Part shown: piece after piece, positions 8,336-17,655 of the stretch
Layout: every line of letters begins with the position of its first letter
Position numbering within the stretch: position 1 is the stretch's first letter
Source: Fictibacillus phosphorivorans
GTDB lineage: Bacteria > Bacillota > Bacilli > Bacillales > Fictibacillaceae
DNA: 64,000 nucleotides
Direction: 5' to 3'
Assembly: GCF_001619875.1 (NCBI RefSeq)
Contig: NZ_LRFC01000023.1
Location: 310,001-374,000, forward strand
The notes under the pieces: model-generated
Told to the model about the DNA's origin: nothing
Database searches by the model: none
The model's input: the letters and a program-made list of their open reading frames with translations, nothing else
Translations under genes and position numbers: made by a program

Positions 8336-10282
8336 ATGAAATGGAAAAAAAGTATTTCTGTGTTCGTTATCATGACTTCTGTTTTCGCTTTTAACTCGCA
8401 CCATGAACAAGTTGGTGCGGTTGGCACAGTTGAAGGTCCTGTCATTTCTGAAATTGCTTGGATGGGGACTACGATAGATGCGAATGATGAGTGGATTGAA
8501 CTTTATAATCCTACTCTTCAAACGATCCAGCTTGACGGATGGACGTTAAAATCATCTGATGGCACTCCTTCTATTCAGCTTAATGGTTCAATCAACCCGG
8601 GAGATACCTTTTTACTGGAACGAACTGACGATTCAACAATCCCTGGTGTTACAGCAGATCAAATATTCACAGGTGCATTATCAAACACTGGAGAAATTCT
8701 TCAACTGACAAATCCATCGAACGGTATAAGTGATTCTATTTCAAAATGGTACGCAGGAGATGCGACTTCAAGAGCAACAATGGAAAGAAAAAGCATGTCG
8801 ACAAGCGGAGATGATAATCAGAACTGGAAAACAGCAACAGCAAACTATGATGCAGGCTTTGGAACACCTGGAAATATCCAGAGCACTTCAAACGGGCAAG
8901 CAGAACAATTGAACAATGTTAGTAATGATGTTGGAGCAATTAATGTTTATTTTAATAAAAGTGCCTTAACTCAATTCGCAACACCTGGTAATGGGGCCAA
9001 TTATAATATTAATCTTGAAAAAAGATTATTAGCTAGAATTAATTCTGCTACTCATTCAATTGACATTGCAACATACGAGATCAACCTTCCAAATATCGTT
9101 AATGCATTAATAGAAAAGGCATCTTCAGGAGTTTCAGTACGCATGCTCGCTGACTCAAAACCATTATCTGATGCAGAACATGATGCTCGATATGAGCTTA
9201 TGAAAATATATCTTGAAAAATTGGCAAGAGGAAAAGATGGGGTAGTAAATACAGCTGATGATGTACACATCTTTTCAGACTCTATTATTTTCGCTGTGGA
9301 AGATTCGGCTAAAAGAACTGAATATAACCTTCCTTCAGTTGGATTCAACGACTTCACACAACGAACTGTTACGGTGGGCAGTCAAAGTCAAACTGGTCAC
9401 ATGCTAGTGGATGGAGAGTCGAAAGGTACTGATGCCTATTATTCACCTGATACTCAAATGCATAATAAATTCGTAGTGATTGACGGGAAATGGGTCTTTA
9501 CAGGGAGTTGGAACTTCACAACGACTGGACTATATGGTACGGATGAAAACAGATCGAATGGAATACTTGACGGTAACTCGAACCATTCAATCGAACTTCA
9601 TTCTAGCGAACTTTCTACTATCTATAAAACAGAGTTTGATGAAATGTGGGGAAACGCAGGTACGAAACCGGATGCAAATATTTCAAATTTCGGATCAAGG
9701 AAAACAGATAATACACCCCACCAAGTTTCAGTTGGCGGTAAAATGGTGCAAGTGTATTTTTCACCTGGAGATAACGCCGTTCCAAAAATGAATGAAACAC
9801 TTCAACAATCTGCCCACCAAAATACGTATTTCAGCATTTTTGCTTGGTCAGATCAAGCTTTAGTTGACACACTTAAAGTGAAGTGGGAAGGTTCTCCTAA
9901 CGACTTAGAAGGAACAAAAACTGGTTTTGACATAAAAGGTGTCTTTGATGATTCGTTTTGGAACATGTGGTGGTCTGCTTCCATTGACATGACGGGCAGA
10001 ACTGCTACACAAACGAGCACCAATAATCCAAACACACGATGGAAAAATCCTGCCCCTGTTTTCATGGATAAAGAGTCAAGAAAGCTTCACCATAAATATT
10101 TTATTATTGATGCTGATACTTCGAGTGATCCGCTTGTTATTACAGGCTCCACAAACTGGAGTACGAACGGCAATGATGTAAACGATGAAAATGCTCTATG
10201 GGTTCATGACATAGCTATAACAAATCAATTTAAACAAGAATTCATGGCAAGATATGAACAGGCCGGTGGTACAATCAATTAA
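8336..10282 (+). CDS. Secreted lamin-tail domain / phospholipase D-like protein
   Basis: Encodes 648 residues. Residues 1 to about 29 form a Sec signal peptide (MKWKKSISVFVIMTSVFAF). A lamin-tail-type Ig domain follows (DEWIELYNPT near residue 51, then LDGWTLKSSDG). Two phospholipase D-family HKD motifs come after it: HNKFVVID near 375 and HHKYFIID near 584, each followed by TGS(W/T)N(F/W). The two-motif PLD fold includes phospholipases and nucleases. The lamin-tail domain is common in extracellular nucleases, so an exported nuclease is my inference. The ATG has AAAGGGG upstream; an earlier in-frame ATG at 8291 lacks this and would spoil the signal peptide. Confidence 0.85.
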   Translation: MKWKKSISVFVIMTSVFAFNSHHEQVGAVGTVEGPVISEIAWMGTTIDANDEWIELYNPTLQTIQLDGWTLKSSDGTPSIQLNGSINPGDTFLLERTDDSTIPGVTADQIFTGALSNTGEILQLTNPSNGISDSISKWYAGDATSRATMERKSMSTSGDDNQNWKTATANYDAGFGTPGNIQSTSNGQAEQLNNVSNDVGAINVYFNKSALTQFATPGNGANYNINLEKRLLARINSATHSIDIATYEINLPNIVNALIEKASSGVSVRMLADSKPLSDAEHDARYELMKIYLEKLARGKDGVVNTADDVHIFSDSIIFAVEDSAKRTEYNLPSVGFNDFTQRTVTVGSQSQTGHMLVDGESKGTDAYYSPDTQMHNKFVVIDGKWVFTGSWNFTTTGLYGTDENRSNGILDGNSNHSIELHSSELSTIYKTEFDEMWGNAGTKPDANISNFGSRKTDNTPHQVSVGGKMVQVYFSPGDNAVPKMNETLQQSAHQNTYFSIFAWSDQALVDTLKVKWEGSPNDLEGTKTGFDIKGVFDDSFWNMWWSASIDMTGRTATQTSTNNPNTRWKNPAPVFMDKESRKLHHKYFIIDADTSSDPLVITGSTNWSTNGNDVNDENALWVHDIAITNQFKQEFMARYEQAGGTIN

Positions 10283-10297
10283 ATTCTAGGTTCTCAG

Positions 10298-10328
10298 AAA
10301 GTGACTCTTGAAGGGAGTCACTTTTTCA
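10298..10328 (+). terminator. Terminator of the lamin-tail/PLD gene
   Basis: AAAGTGACTC and GAGTCACTTT arms run into Ts. Confidence 0.9.
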
Positions 10329-10385
10329 TTTACAGTAGATGAAAGCTCAATTGTATACATATCATATAAATGGGGTGGTAAATTC

Positions 10386-11255
10386 ATGGAAAACTCATAT
10401 GTGTTATATCATGATCAGATTATCAAAAGTGGTTCTATTCCAGTGGACCCTGAAGACAGAGGTTACCTTTTTGGTGATGGTATCTATGAAGTTGTTTTTG
10501 TCTATAACAGTAAACCATTTGGATTTGCTGAGCACTTTGAAAGGTTTGAGCAAAGCGCTCAAAAGTTAGATCTTTCTATGCCTTATGATATTTCAACGTT
10601 TAACAAGTTAACGGATGAATTAATCAGCAAGAACAATATTGTAAATGGTATGATTTATATCCAAATGACTCGTGGTGTTGCACCGCGAAATCATTTATAT
10701 GAACGAAATATGCAAAGTGTTGTTACAGGTTTTGCAAAATCTGTTTCATTGGATTCAATTGCTGCTTCACAAACGAGCGGTATTCAAACCTATTTGACAG
10801 AAGATATCAGATGGCTTCGTTGCGACATTAAAAGCTTAAACCTGCTTGGAAATGTAATGGCGAAACGGAAAGCAGCTGATTATGATTGTCAAGAAGCGAT
10901 TCAGCATAGAGATGGAACAGTTACTGAAGGCTCTTCATCAAACGTGTTTATTGTTAAGGACGGTACACTAAAAACACATCCAGCAACAAACCTAGTCTTA
11001 AATGGAATCACAAGACAACTCGTGATTAAGATTGCAAAGGATACTGGGGTTCCTGTCTTAGAAGAAGCTTTTTCTGTTGAAGAACTGCTGAATGCTGATG
11101 AAGTTTTTATTACAAGTACAACCATGGAAGTGACACCTGTTATTAAACTTTTAGGAACGAGGGTTCAAAGCTACAAGATTGGTCCTGTTACAACAAAACT
11201 TCAAAAAGACTTTAAGCAAGTAATTGAAGAGAAAACTTCTGCTTTACAATCTTAG
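10386..11255 (+). CDS. dat: D-alanine aminotransferase
   Basis: A fold-type IV PLP enzyme interconverting D-alanine and 2-oxoglutarate with pyruvate and D-glutamate, so supplying D-amino acids for peptidoglycan. SIPVDPEDRGYLFGDGIYEV opens the domain. RCDIKSLNLLGNV contains the PLP lysine (about residue 149), and EGSSSNVF and TSTTMEVTPV follow. The length of 289 residues is close to Bacillus D-AAT. The ATG at 10386 follows GGGGTGG; the frame extends upstream but without a site. Branched-chain transaminase is the main alternative, but the N-terminus fits Dat better. Confidence 0.9.
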   Translation: MENSYVLYHDQIIKSGSIPVDPEDRGYLFGDGIYEVVFVYNSKPFGFAEHFERFEQSAQKLDLSMPYDISTFNKLTDELISKNNIVNGMIYIQMTRGVAPRNHLYERNMQSVVTGFAKSVSLDSIAASQTSGIQTYLTEDIRWLRCDIKSLNLLGNVMAKRKAADYDCQEAIQHRDGTVTEGSSSNVFIVKDGTLKTHPATNLVLNGITRQLVIKIAKDTGVPVLEEAFSVEELLNADEVFITSTTMEVTPVIKLLGTRVQSYKIGPVTTKLQKDFKQVIEEKTSALQS

Positions 11256-11278
11256 CAAATGATTCTCAAGAGGAAAAC

Positions 11279-11851
11279 ATGAAAACATTACTTAAATACT
11301 TTATAAATGGATTGTTGACGATCCTTCCAATTGTTTTGGCCGTGTATATCATCTATAAGATCTTTGGATTTCTCGATAGCATCCTTGGCAATTTATTAAA
11401 GGACGTGTTAAAAGAAGACTATATTCCGGGAATCGGCCTTATTACAACCATAGTTTTAATCACTGTACTAGGTTGGATGTCCACACAATATATCTCAGGG
11501 AAAATCTTTAGACTCATTGATCGAATATTAGAAAAGACGCCTTTTGTCAAAACGGTATATACGGTAATCAAAGATACCATCCATTCTCTTTTTGGCGAAA
11601 AACGATCTTTTTCAACTGTTGTTCTGATCGAATATCCAGAGCTGAATATGAAAAGTGTAGGTTTTATAACGACAGAAGATGTAGGCAGTTTAAGTGATGA
11701 ATTGTCTGATCATGTTGCTGTCTATATCCCTCAAACGTTTCAGATTGCTGGATTTACGTTCTTAGTTCCTAAAGATAAGGTCAAGGTACTTGATATCAAA
11801 CCAGAGGACGCTATGAAGTTTTTATTATCTGGCGGAGTCGCAACAAAATAA
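11279..11851 (+). CDS. DUF502 family membrane protein
   Basis: Encodes 190 residues with two hydrophobic segments (about 10-28 and 47-66), then KTPFVKTVYTVIKDTIHSLFGEK and a soluble C-terminal strand-rich domain (VVLIEYPELNMKSVGFIT, VAVYIPQTFQIAGFTFLVPK). That architecture is DUF502. The function is unknown, although the family is widespread in bacteria and plants. It starts 23 bases after dat and may be cotranscribed with it. A terminator follows. Confidence 0.88.
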   Translation: MKTLLKYFINGLLTILPIVLAVYIIYKIFGFLDSILGNLLKDVLKEDYIPGIGLITTIVLITVLGWMSTQYISGKIFRLIDRILEKTPFVKTVYTVIKDTIHSLFGEKRSFSTVVLIEYPELNMKSVGFITTEDVGSLSDELSDHVAVYIPQTFQIAGFTFLVPKDKVKVLDIKPEDAMKFLLSGGVATK

Positions 11852-11860
11852 ACATGAAAT

Positions 11861-11891
11861 AACACCCTTTGTGTCTGAAGGGTGTTTTTTA
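11861..11891 (+). terminator. Terminator
   Basis: AACACCCTT and AAGGGTGTT arms run into TTTT. Confidence 0.88.
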
Positions 11892-11933
11892 GTTTCGCTG
11901 TTCATACATTGGTAGAAAGGGAGGGAATTAAAT

Positions 11934-13154
11934 TTGAATGCTTCTAAGAGGTTACTAACAAAATTCACACTCATTCCCTTCCAGTTCTTGCTTCAGCCTT
12001 TTTCTGTATGGAGTAGAAAAAAAGTGTTATGGGAGCTGAGTTCAAAGCAAAAAATCCAGCTTCAAATTCTATGGAACAAAATTAATAAAAAACAAAAAAA
12101 TCATGTAAGGATCAGTTTTCGAAACCATCGTGAATTAATAGAAAACATCAAATACGAAACAAGGTCAAAAAATAAGGACAACATCACTAGAACAACGGCA
12201 TATTTATCCTTTTTCAAGAAACACCCTGAGATTCAATGGTCATTTTTAGCTCATATGGTCTCAAGGAATGCCGGTTATTTTATGACTGATTTAAAAGGTG
12301 AATTCTTGCCTCACATCATTGAAGATGTATTTGGGGAGAATTTATATTCGATGTTAGAAAAGGGTAACAGTATGATCTTTGAAGACGCGTATCCTCAATT
12401 GCTTTTGTACGAAGAAAGTAAAAAGAAGGGAACGTCATTATTTTATCTTTGTCAATTTTTTAACGTTTCTCCATTTATGGAAGGCGTTTGGGAATTGTAT
12501 GTACAAGGAGATCATAGTCCGCTGCTGCCTATCGCACAAATAATTAATGAACAAAGCCACATTGAAAAGCACCTTGTTCAAACACCTGAATACCAGCGTT
12601 TATTAAAAAAATTGACATATCGTATCCAAGAATGGCTTCAGCTTTCTCAAATTTTGTTTCCTGTACTGCCTTTAAAGAATTCAGTTGGTAAGAATATGTA
12701 CAATTTTGAAAGTCTGAATGCAAGAATTGAATTAGGTCAGAATTTGTACCACATTCTCTTTCATCCTAAACATTTTCAAAACACGTATTCGTTTGCTCTC
12801 CAAATTCCCCACACTGGCTCTCGTTCCGATTATGACAGAAGTGTTTTCACTCTAAAGGATGATCCTCATAAAAAGAAATATCCGATAGAAAAACTTTCTT
12901 TCTTTAAAACAAAAAGAAATCAAAAAATATATAGTCCACACTTATACGAAGTCTGGAAGCAAAATTATCATGGCCCTTTTTTCAAATCGAATTGGTTTTC
13001 TGACCAAGACTTTACGATTGAAAAGATAAGATGGGTAAAAAAGAAATCCGTACCCATCTCAATATCCTATTGGGCAGGTCTTCATAAATTAGAATCTGCT
13101 TTTCTTTTGAAACACTATTATCGTTTAATCAAAAAAAATAGAGGCCATATATAA
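11934..13154 (+). CDS. DUF2515 protein, YppC-like
   Basis: A 406-residue basic protein related to B. subtilis YppC (DUF2515). HPEIQWSFLAHMVSRNAGYFMTDL and the NSVGKNMYNFESLNARIELGQNLYHILFHPKHF region are the features used. The TTG start is supported by AAGGGAGGG eight bases upstream. It ends just before the convergent yppG-like gene, and the two names lie close together in B. subtilis too, so synteny is partly kept. The function is unknown. Confidence 0.8.
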   Translation: MNASKRLLTKFTLIPFQFLLQPFSVWSRKKVLWELSSKQKIQLQILWNKINKKQKNHVRISFRNHRELIENIKYETRSKNKDNITRTTAYLSFFKKHPEIQWSFLAHMVSRNAGYFMTDLKGEFLPHIIEDVFGENLYSMLEKGNSMIFEDAYPQLLLYEESKKKGTSLFYLCQFFNVSPFMEGVWELYVQGDHSPLLPIAQIINEQSHIEKHLVQTPEYQRLLKKLTYRIQEWLQLSQILFPVLPLKNSVGKNMYNFESLNARIELGQNLYHILFHPKHFQNTYSFALQIPHTGSRSDYDRSVFTLKDDPHKKKYPIEKLSFFKTKRNQKIYSPHLYEVWKQNYHGPFFKSNWFSDQDFTIEKIRWVKKKSVPISISYWAGLHKLESAFLLKHYYRLIKKNRGHI

Positions 13155-13160
13155 TGGCTT

Positions 13161-13550
13161 CTATTTAAAAAAGGAAAGGATGTTTCCCATCTGCTGCGCA
13201 AGCCCCATAACTTGATTTGCTCCGCCCATCATTTTGCCGAAATCTAACCCTGATCCTTGGTTATTCTGAAACATGCCCATCTGATTCCCTTGCCCTTGTT
13301 TTTGGCTAAAAGGCATACCAGGCATCATCGGATGCGGCATACCAGGAGGCATCATAGGCATCATATATGGCATGTATGGCTGCTGATTAAATCCTTGTGA
13401 ATATTGCTGCTGCGGCATTTGAGCTGGATTTGCAGGCGCATATGGCGGTCTGTCGGGTCCCTGTTGACTGTTAGCATAACCCTTTACAGTAGGAGTAGAA
13501 AAAGGATCGTATCCGCCGTATGGGAACATTCTCATCGATTTCTCTTTCAA
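13161..13550 (-). CDS. yppG: YppG-like Gln/Met/Pro-rich protein
   Basis: Encodes 129 residues with a low-complexity core of Pro, Met, Gln and Tyr (repeated PYM, PMMP, PGMP units) and a C-terminal hydrophobic GLDFGKMMGGANQVMGLAQQMGNIL. This matches the YppG-like family of sporeformers. Such proteins are often spore-associated, but that is inference here. TTG at 13550 with GAGGTGA seven bases upstream is the best start; internal ATGs a few codons later lack a site. Confidence 0.75.
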   Translation of the reverse strand: MKEKSMRMFPYGGYDPFSTPTVKGYANSQQGPDRPPYAPANPAQMPQQQYSQGFNQQPYMPYMMPMMPPGMPHPMMPGMPFSQKQGQGNQMGMFQNNQGSGLDFGKMMGGANQVMGLAQQMGNILSFFK

Positions 13551-13704
13551 AAAAAATCACCTCAAAATAGTTTCTATATATGTATATTCAACTAATTAAA
13601 AAGGGACATAACCCTCCAAAGGAAGTGATGAAAACGCCCTGTCCAAATTTTGATCACATCATATTTTATAAGTAGAGGTGTGTCGCTGAAAAGGAGGGTA
13701 AGGA

Positions 13705-14364
13705 ATGTATGCTGAGTACAATGCTTCTTATGATTGGTTATTAACTGCGATCGGGGATTCCTTAACCGTTGGAGTAGGGGCACCCGTATTTGGAAAAGGA
13801 TATGTAGGAAGGTATGTAGGATTCACTCAAGATATTTTTAACAAAAAGATATTCGTAAATAACTTTGCTGTTACCGGAACTACATCTGAAGAAATTCTCA
13901 CCTCCTTAAAAGACAATGAAGTGAGAAATTCCATAAAAAAATCTAAAATCATACTAATTACAGCTGGAGGAAACGACCTTATTCAAGCGGCATTTAAATA
14001 TATGCTGACGCATAAAGAAGAACCTTTGTACCGTGCACTTGAAAATTGCAAAAGAAACTTAAAAAAAATCTTCAAAGTCATCTTCAAATTAAAAAAAAAT
14101 GATAAAGAACCTTTTATCATTCGAATATGTACACTATATAATCCCTATTTTAAATGGAGTAAAGCAATTGAATGGGTAAACCTGTTCAATAATCATATTA
14201 AAAGTTATGAATCATTGCCAAATGTTAGAGTGGCTGATCTTTATCAGGTTTTTAAAGGAAGAGAGAAAGAGCTTGTTTCCTTTGACAGTGTTCATCCTAA
14301 TAAAAATGGCTACCAAGTGATAGCCGTTTCTTTGTTTGAGCTTGGATTTAAAGAAATTGAATAG
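13705..14364 (+). CDS. SGNH/GDSL hydrolase, no signal peptide
   Basis: A 219-residue esterase/lipase-type hydrolase. Block I is AIGDSLTVG (Ser at about residue 18), the block III Asn is in TAGGNDL, and the catalytic pair is in SFDSVHPNKNGY. It lacks a signal peptide, unlike the second GDSL gene at 15776-16600. AAGGAGGG lies seven bases before the ATG. The substrate is unknown. It is a single-gene transcript ending at a convergent terminator. Confidence 0.87.
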   Translation: MYAEYNASYDWLLTAIGDSLTVGVGAPVFGKGYVGRYVGFTQDIFNKKIFVNNFAVTGTTSEEILTSLKDNEVRNSIKKSKIILITAGGNDLIQAAFKYMLTHKEEPLYRALENCKRNLKKIFKVIFKLKKNDKEPFIIRICTLYNPYFKWSKAIEWVNLFNNHIKSYESLPNVRVADLYQVFKGREKELVSFDSVHPNKNGYQVIAVSLFELGFKEIE

Positions 14365-14365
14365 T

Positions 14366-14400
14366 AAAAACAGCACAAGCCTTGTTGGCATGTGCTGTCT
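14366..14400 (-). terminator. Terminator of proC
   Basis: On the minus strand ACAGCACA pairs with TGTGCTGT and runs into TTTTTA. It lies between the converging GDSL gene and proC and may serve both. Confidence 0.82.
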
Positions 14401-14404
14401 ATCA

Positions 14405-15244
14405 TTATAGAGCAGGAACTTTTTCAAATTCTTTTCTTAACGTTTTTGACCGCTTAGCTGCATTTACAACCGCTCTTTCAATGGCTATTCCGCCTCCATT
14501 TTCTGCAAGGGCCTCAAGTCCTGCAGCAGTTGTGCCATTAGGTGAAGTTACTTTTTTACGAAGCTCTGCGGGAGAATCTTCAGACTCCATTACCATTTTG
14601 CTCGCACCATATAACGTTTGCGCTGCAATGTCCCGCGCTAACTCACGATCTAAACCATTTTCTACAGCTATATCTTCAATGTGTTCTAATAGATAATAAA
14701 AGTAGGCAGGACCACTTCCTGCAATACCTGTAAAAACATCCATCTGTTTCTCAGAAATAATTTTTACTTTGCCAATGGCTTTCGATAATTCTTGAGCTAA
14801 ATCCAAATCGTCATTTTTTACATATTTACCAGCACTAATACCTGTGATGGATTCGCCAATCATACTTGAAGTATTCGGCATAACACGAATGATAGGAAGA
14901 GCCTTTTCTAAGATCTCCTCGATGTAACGTGTTGAAATTCCTGCAAGTACGGACAGAATCACATGATAATCTTGTAGTACGGGTCTTAATTGCTGCAGAA
15001 CTGTTTCTGCTTGTTTTGGTTTTACCGCAAGAATGATCACATCTGTGTTGTTAAAAGATATTTCACTAAATGCCATTGTTTGAATATTGTATTTTTCATT
15101 CAATTCCAATCTTCTTCTTTCATTGGAATGGTTTGCAGCCGTAATTTGCTCTGGAGGAATTCCTGCTTTGTTGATCAGTCCTGATATCATTGCTTCAGCC
15201 ATTGAACCTGCACCAATAAAAGTGATGTTTCTGTTTTTTAACAT
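14405..15244 (-). CDS. proC: Pyrroline-5-carboxylate reductase
   Basis: Reduces 1-pyrroline-5-carboxylate to L-proline with NAD(P)H. The Rossmann start is ITFIGAGSMAEAMISG. VKPKQAETVL and the C-terminal signature FTGIAGSGPAYFYYLLE...LTSPNGTTAAGLEAL-type sequence (here KKVTSPNGTTAAGLEAL) are present. The length of 279 residues is usual. GAGGGG precedes the ATG. No proA or proB is adjacent, as for several paralogues in B. subtilis. Confidence 0.94.
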   Translation of the reverse strand: MLKNRNITFIGAGSMAEAMISGLINKAGIPPEQITAANHSNERRRLELNEKYNIQTMAFSEISFNNTDVIILAVKPKQAETVLQQLRPVLQDYHVILSVLAGISTRYIEEILEKALPIIRVMPNTSSMIGESITGISAGKYVKNDDLDLAQELSKAIGKVKIISEKQMDVFTGIAGSGPAYFYYLLEHIEDIAVENGLDRELARDIAAQTLYGASKMVMESEDSPAELRKKVTSPNGTTAAGLEALAENGGGIAIERAVVNAAKRSKTLRKEFEKVPAL

Positions 15245-15386
15245 GCAACCCCTCTTTCAAAAATAATTAAACAGCCTGTATTTAAAGTACTATGTTAACA
15301 TGTTCACAAATAGATGCAAGTTTATATGTTCTTTATTATGTGATTGTAATATGATCTTTACATAAGAAGGTAGGGGAGAGTGTACG

Positions 15387-15794
15387 ATGAAATTTTATAT
15401 GGCCTCTGGTTTTGTTAACAAATTATTAGTACAACAAATAGGAGAGAAAATAAAAAATACGCTGAACTGGGAACTCACATATGACTGGACGAAGAACGAA
15501 AGGGCAGAAACAAAAGAAGAACTTACGGTAATTGGTATGAATGAATTTCAAGCGGTCGTGGATTCTGATGTAATCATAGTCATTTTGCCGGGGGGAAAAG
15601 GCTGTCATACTGAAATGGGTATAGCTCTTGGAAATAATAAAAAAGTTATCTTGTTCGATCCTGAAAATACGCTGCGTGACCTCTCAATAGCCACAACATT
15701 TTATTTTTTGCCACAGATTAAACATTGGGGTGGGGCAATAGAAGAACTGCCAACTCTATGCAGCTCTTCAAACCCTTATTGTGCTTCTTTATAA
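15387..15794 (+). CDS. Nucleoside 2-deoxyribosyltransferase-like protein
   Basis: A 135-residue protein of the Ndt-like Rossmann fold (family that includes N-deoxyribosyltransferases and DNPH1-type hydrolases). Supporting features are the MKFYMASGF start, a central SDVIIVILPGGKGCHTEMGIALG with the conserved Glu, and KKVILFDPE. It could salvage or cleave nucleosides, but many members are uncharacterised. GGGGAGAG precedes the ATG. Its last 19 bases overlap the end of the convergent GDSL gene. Confidence 0.72.
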   Translation: MKFYMASGFVNKLLVQQIGEKIKNTLNWELTYDWTKNERAETKEELTVIGMNEFQAVVDSDVIIVILPGGKGCHTEMGIALGNNKKVILFDPENTLRDLSIATTFYFLPQIKHWGGAIEELPTLCSSSNPYCASL

Positions 15795-16600
15795 GATTGA
15801 TTCTGAAAAGTAGTTATCGTCTTATCGGCAATCCTTGCGTATCCTTCATCATTGGGATGTATGGAATCATACAGCCATTTATCCATATCTTCTGTTTGCA
15901 GAGCGTCACTCACAGGAACAACAAGCGCTGGTTTGTAAGCAAGAGCTGTTTCATATGCGATTAAGTTCCAATCATTGAGAAGTTTTTCGGTTGCAGGATA
16001 ATATTTTTGTTCTGAATTTACAACATTGTATAGTTCATTTAAAACCAATATGGCATTAGGGTTTAGCTCTCTAATCATCACAAAGATTTCGTTTAAGTTT
16101 TTCTTATAGCCGGTTTTTACTTCATCATAACTTTGAATGGCTTTAAGCGGGCCTTCTTCTTTTGCTATTTGTACAAGATCATTTCCCCCAATATTAATCG
16201 AAATAATATCAGCAGATTTAACCGATTGCTGAACTGCAGGTATTTCTAGCTGATTTAATAACCCGCTGCTTGTAGCACCTGATACACCTTGATTTTCCAG
16301 AATGAAGGTTTTACCAGTCAAATTTTGAAGGTTATTATTGACTTTGTTTGCAAAGCCTCCTTCTTCTGAACCTCTGCCTTGTGCGACAGAATCACCTAAA
16401 ACCAAGTGATTAAAAGTGGAATCAGGACTCTTCTTCAAATAATCTAAGTACGTAATCTGTTTTGATTTTGTATCATCATTTTTATCAATGACAGATTCTT
16501 TCTTGATCTGATTTATCTTATACTGTGGATAGTAGTACCATCCGGCTGTGCTGAATACCAATAGCAAAAGAAGCAAGGATATGAGATATCTTTTCTTCAT
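15776..16600 (-). CDS. Membrane-anchored or secreted GDSL lipase, YpmR-like
   Basis: Encodes 274 residues with an N-terminal signal or anchor (residues 5-22, YLISLLLLLLVFSTAGWYYY). The SGNH blocks are VLGDSVAQGRG (nucleophile Ser), GGNDL and LYDSIHPNDEGY. It resembles B. subtilis YpmR, which also sits near msr genes, in line with msrAB 1.3 kb away here. It should act outside the membrane on an unknown ester. Confidence 0.82.
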   Translation of the reverse strand: MKKRYLISLLLLLLVFSTAGWYYYPQYKINQIKKESVIDKNDDTKSKQITYLDYLKKSPDSTFNHLVLGDSVAQGRGSEEGGFANKVNNNLQNLTGKTFILENQGVSGATSSGLLNQLEIPAVQQSVKSADIISINIGGNDLVQIAKEEGPLKAIQSYDEVKTGYKKNLNEIFVMIRELNPNAILVLNELYNVVNSEQKYYPATEKLLNDWNLIAYETALAYKPALVVPVSDALQTEDMDKWLYDSIHPNDEGYARIADKTITTFQNQSYKEAQ

Positions 16601-16689
16601 ATTATCCTCCTCCTTTATTTCACTTGTAATAACAAAGTATTAGTTATAGATCATAACATAAATATGCCTAGAAAGTGTAAGGTGAGAAC

Positions 16690-17631
16690 TTGAATAACGA
16701 ACTAAAAGTACCAGTAATTATACCTTTGACCATCGGGATTATTGCCATTTCTTTTTCTTCTATTTTTGTGAAGTGGTCAGAAGCCCCAGTTTCTGTTCAA
16801 GGTATGTACCGCCTATTGTTTACACTATTATTAATGCTTCCCTTTGTTTGGAAACAATTTCAACTTCTCAAAAAGATCTCATTCAAAGATGCAGCTTTAT
16901 TACTATTATCCGGAACTTTTTTAGCATTGCATTTCTTATTTTGGATGGGGTCATTAAAATTAACGACTGTAGCAAGTTCAACGATACTTCTTTCCTTGCA
17001 GCCGGTTTTTGTAATGATAGGAGCATTCATAGTGTTTAAAGAACAAACGTCGAAAGCAGCAATAATAGGAATGCTTATTGCAATAACAGGCGCAATCATG
17101 ATTGGTTGGGGAGACATTGGCATCTCAGCTCAGCATATTAAAGGAGATTTGCTCTCCATTTTAGGAACGGTAGTTGTAGCTGTACATATGCTGATTGGTC
17201 AAAAACTTCTAAAGTCGATACCTGCAACTCTTTATAGCTTCACTGTGTTTTTATCAGCTGTGATTGTTTTTTTTGTATATAATGCTTTTTTAAACATTCC
17301 TATGACTGGATATCCTGGAAAGGAATGGGGAATATTTTTATTGCTCGCCATTATCCCGACTGTTTTCGGACATGTACTCTTTAATTGGCTTCTAAAATAT
17401 GTGACAGCAGCAACAATATCCATGGCTATTTTAGGTGAACCTGTTGGAGCATCATTGCTGGCTTACCTTTTAATCGGAGAAACATTAACAGTTACTCAGG
17501 TAATCGGTGGGGCTATTGTTTTAACAGGTCTATATTATTTCTTACAAAATACCCGTAAACAAAAAAGAAATAAACCTCCAGCTCCAATCAAGAAACCTGT
17601 AACGGTAGTTCCAATCGTAAAAAAAGGATAG
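16690..17631 (+). CDS. DMT-superfamily (EamA) transporter
   Basis: A 313-residue integral membrane protein with about ten hydrophobic segments in two EamA repeats (SSIFVKWSEAPVSVQGMYR and the GEPVGASLLAYLLIGETLT region). The tail is basic and Pro-rich (KQKRNKPPAPIKKPVTVVPIVKKG). It is probably a metabolite exporter of unknown substrate. The start is TTG at 16690 with AAGGTGA upstream. It stands alone before a repeat. Confidence 0.87.
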   Translation: MNNELKVPVIIPLTIGIIAISFSSIFVKWSEAPVSVQGMYRLLFTLLLMLPFVWKQFQLLKKISFKDAALLLLSGTFLALHFLFWMGSLKLTTVASSTILLSLQPVFVMIGAFIVFKEQTSKAAIIGMLIAITGAIMIGWGDIGISAQHIKGDLLSILGTVVVAVHMLIGQKLLKSIPATLYSFTVFLSAVIVFFVYNAFLNIPMTGYPGKEWGIFLLLAIIPTVFGHVLFNWLLKYVTAATISMAILGEPVGASLLAYLLIGETLTVTQVIGGAIVLTGLYYFLQNTRKQKRNKPPAPIKKPVTVVPIVKKG

Positions 17632-17655
17632 GCTTTGTTCTTCGGTCTTTTAAAA

